DNA of 64,000 nucleotides from Phallus indusiatus (taxonomy: Eukaryota > Basidiomycota > Agaricomycetes > Phallales > Phallaceae). Below the pieces are notes generated by a model. That model made no database searches, was not told where the DNA came from, and saw only the letters and a program-made list of their open reading frames with translations. Made by a program: the position numbers and the translations under genes. The stretch's first letter is position 1; every line of letters starts with the position of its first letter. Below, piece by piece: positions 62,836 to 64,000 of this stretch. Location: assembly GCA_027605045.1 (NCBI GenBank), contig JAQFWX010000068.1, forward strand, positions 62,001 to 126,000. Reading direction: 5' to 3'.

Positions 62836-63087
62836 TTGAACAGGCATCCCATTAAAGTCAACGATAAAATACAGTATCGAACACTGATACCTTTTAAAGC
62901 TTTGTACATTTGGACTGGCGACATGGGGGAAGTGATTTCCGATGGCGTCCTCAACAGTCTATTAACAACTGATCCTGCTCGCGGGTTTGTTGATGAACAA
63001 AACCATGAACTGATGCGAACAGTTATCAAACGAGGTATGCTTGTCTTTAGACCACTCAATGTCGATACCCAATTTCAATTAATATAG
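62836..63087 (+). CDS. Small unknown ORF, 83 aa
   Basis: MNRHPIKVNDKIQYRTLIPF then KALYIWTGDMGEVISDGVLN and TDPARGFVDEQNHELMRTVI. The composition looks protein-like, but I find no family, introns or clear promoter. It may be an exon of a larger gene or chance. Confidence 0.25.
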   Translation: MNRHPIKVNDKIQYRTLIPFKALYIWTGDMGEVISDGVLNSLLTTDPARGFVDEQNHELMRTVIKRGMLVFRPLNVDTQFQLI

Positions 63088-64000
63088 TTTTTGACTCCGG
63101 AAATGCTCCAGGACTCCAAGATGGGGCCGAAGTGGCGTTAATAAGACGGATTGAAGATTGATCGATATGGCTCGACCTGGACCCATCTTCCTGCTGTGTT
63201 CTTTTTGGTATTTTTTATTACATCGCCACATTGGCTTTTGCTTCGAAGATAAGCTCCTTCATTCAGACGCTCCTGTCTTTCATCTTCCTTCCTTTCACAC
63301 ACTCTTTCTTTTCATTCCTTGGTTTCTTTCCTTTGTTTTATGCTTCTATTGTTGACCTAGTCTACCTGCATTTAACCCCTCCTCCTCAGTAAAAACGGGA
63401 ATCCAAAATTTGCCGGAGTTTGTCAGAATTTCGTCATTGGACCTTCCTGGTGTATTAGCGAACTTCAAAAACTCGTCAGACACGCGTCAGGAAGACTCAG
63501 TAATGAACAAGAACCAGAAATCGTCGGAGTTTGTTGGCCTCCCGTCATCGGACCTCTCTGATGCGTCAGCAAACCTCAAAAATTAATCATACAGATGTCA
63601 GCCCTCATCAAACGTGAATTTCAGAATTGTCAGGAAACTGTAGGAAATCAGTCGTTGAGCTGGCTTGATTATTCAGACGTGCGTCATCTTAAATCAGTGA
63701 TGGAAAGCACGCAAACAGCCAAGTCGCGGATTGGTTGGCTGCCTTACTCGGAGGCGTGTAATATAATCTTCAAGTTGAGTATATGCTGAGTAGAACTAAT
63801 GTAATAACTCTCACCAATTGATGTTCAATCACTCGAACAAACAGGTATATCACATTGATGATAGAACACATGGATTTTTTTTATATTTTCGATAATACAA
63901 TACACCTTGAAAAAATGCGGGATAACAAAAAAGAAAATGCAACGTTTTTAGCTCTTTTGCGACAGTTGTCTGAGTCCCTACCTCAAACGTCTCCTTGGCT
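63088..64000. other. Unassigned right edge
   Basis: No gene recognised apart from the direct repeat at 63412-63583. Confidence 0.4.
63412..63583. repeat. Diverged direct repeat, two units 111 bp apart
   Basis: 63412-63472 and 63523-63583 share the order CGGAGTTTGT...CGTCAT.GGACC...AGC.AAC.TCAAAAA. The equal 61-bp unit lengths suggest tandem duplication of an about 111-bp unit. Confidence 0.6.

Overview
The window is fungal nuclear DNA, most probably from an Agaricomycete (mushroom-forming basidiomycete). The evidence is many short GT-AG introns of about 50-75 nt, a KRE9/KNH1-like cell-wall gene split into five small exons, chromodomain Ty3/gypsy elements whose primer sites fit Tf1/sushi-type self-priming, and hAT-like MITEs. 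It is gene-poor, duplicated and transposon-rich. There is no bacterial operon structure, rRNA or CRISPR array, and I found no tRNA.

Layout. (1) 0.1-0.8 kb: a secreted KRE9/KNH-like gene. (2) 1.4-25.4 kb and 57.3-58.6 kb: a cluster of eight full-length copies plus one fragment of a family of 172-197 aa proteins. Each is predicted to be one galactose-binding-like beta-sandwich domain, resembling the N-terminal carbohydrate-binding region of alpha-L-rhamnosidases. Seven copies keep an odd gene structure: the first exon is only ATGG, followed by a 61-75 nt intron. Two copies end in a seven-cysteine, metallothionein-like tail, and three others keep a fossil of that tail behind a stop codon. The cluster grew by segmental duplication. 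An inverted repeat has one arm at 1.4-6.1 kb; the other arm, at 22.1-25.4 kb and 56.4-58.6 kb, is split by transposons. A direct duplication relates 6.4-8.3 kb to 12.8-14.9 kb and carried along two decayed VPS17-like sorting-nexin genes. A third gene, of unknown function, occurs as one intact and two broken copies. (3) 25.4-57.3 kb: a Russian-doll transposon nest, mostly resolved by target-site duplications (TSDs). A solo LTR (TSD TTATT) holds a Ty1/copia element (TSD ACACG). The copia is interrupted by an intact-LTR gypsy element carrying an antisense accessory gene (TSD CTTAG), by a decayed gypsy (family A), and by a solo LTR (TSD AAGGT) that holds an unclassified 2.5-kb insertion with two novel ORFs. 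Inside the decayed gypsy sits a full-length family-A gypsy with open gag and pol (TSD GCTGC), further solo LTRs and two hAT-like MITEs (8-bp TSDs). (4) 59.1-62.1 kb: a HAD-like/casein-kinase-1-like fusion gene and an upstream ORF. (5) 62.1-64 kb: mostly empty sequence.

How the parts relate. The host genes are not an operon. The lectin-like paralogs share a TATA box, and five of them share an upstream TTGACA-containing motif 240-280 bp before the ATG, so co-regulation is plausible. Most biochemical roles here are inferred from residue patterns read by eye; no database search was possible.
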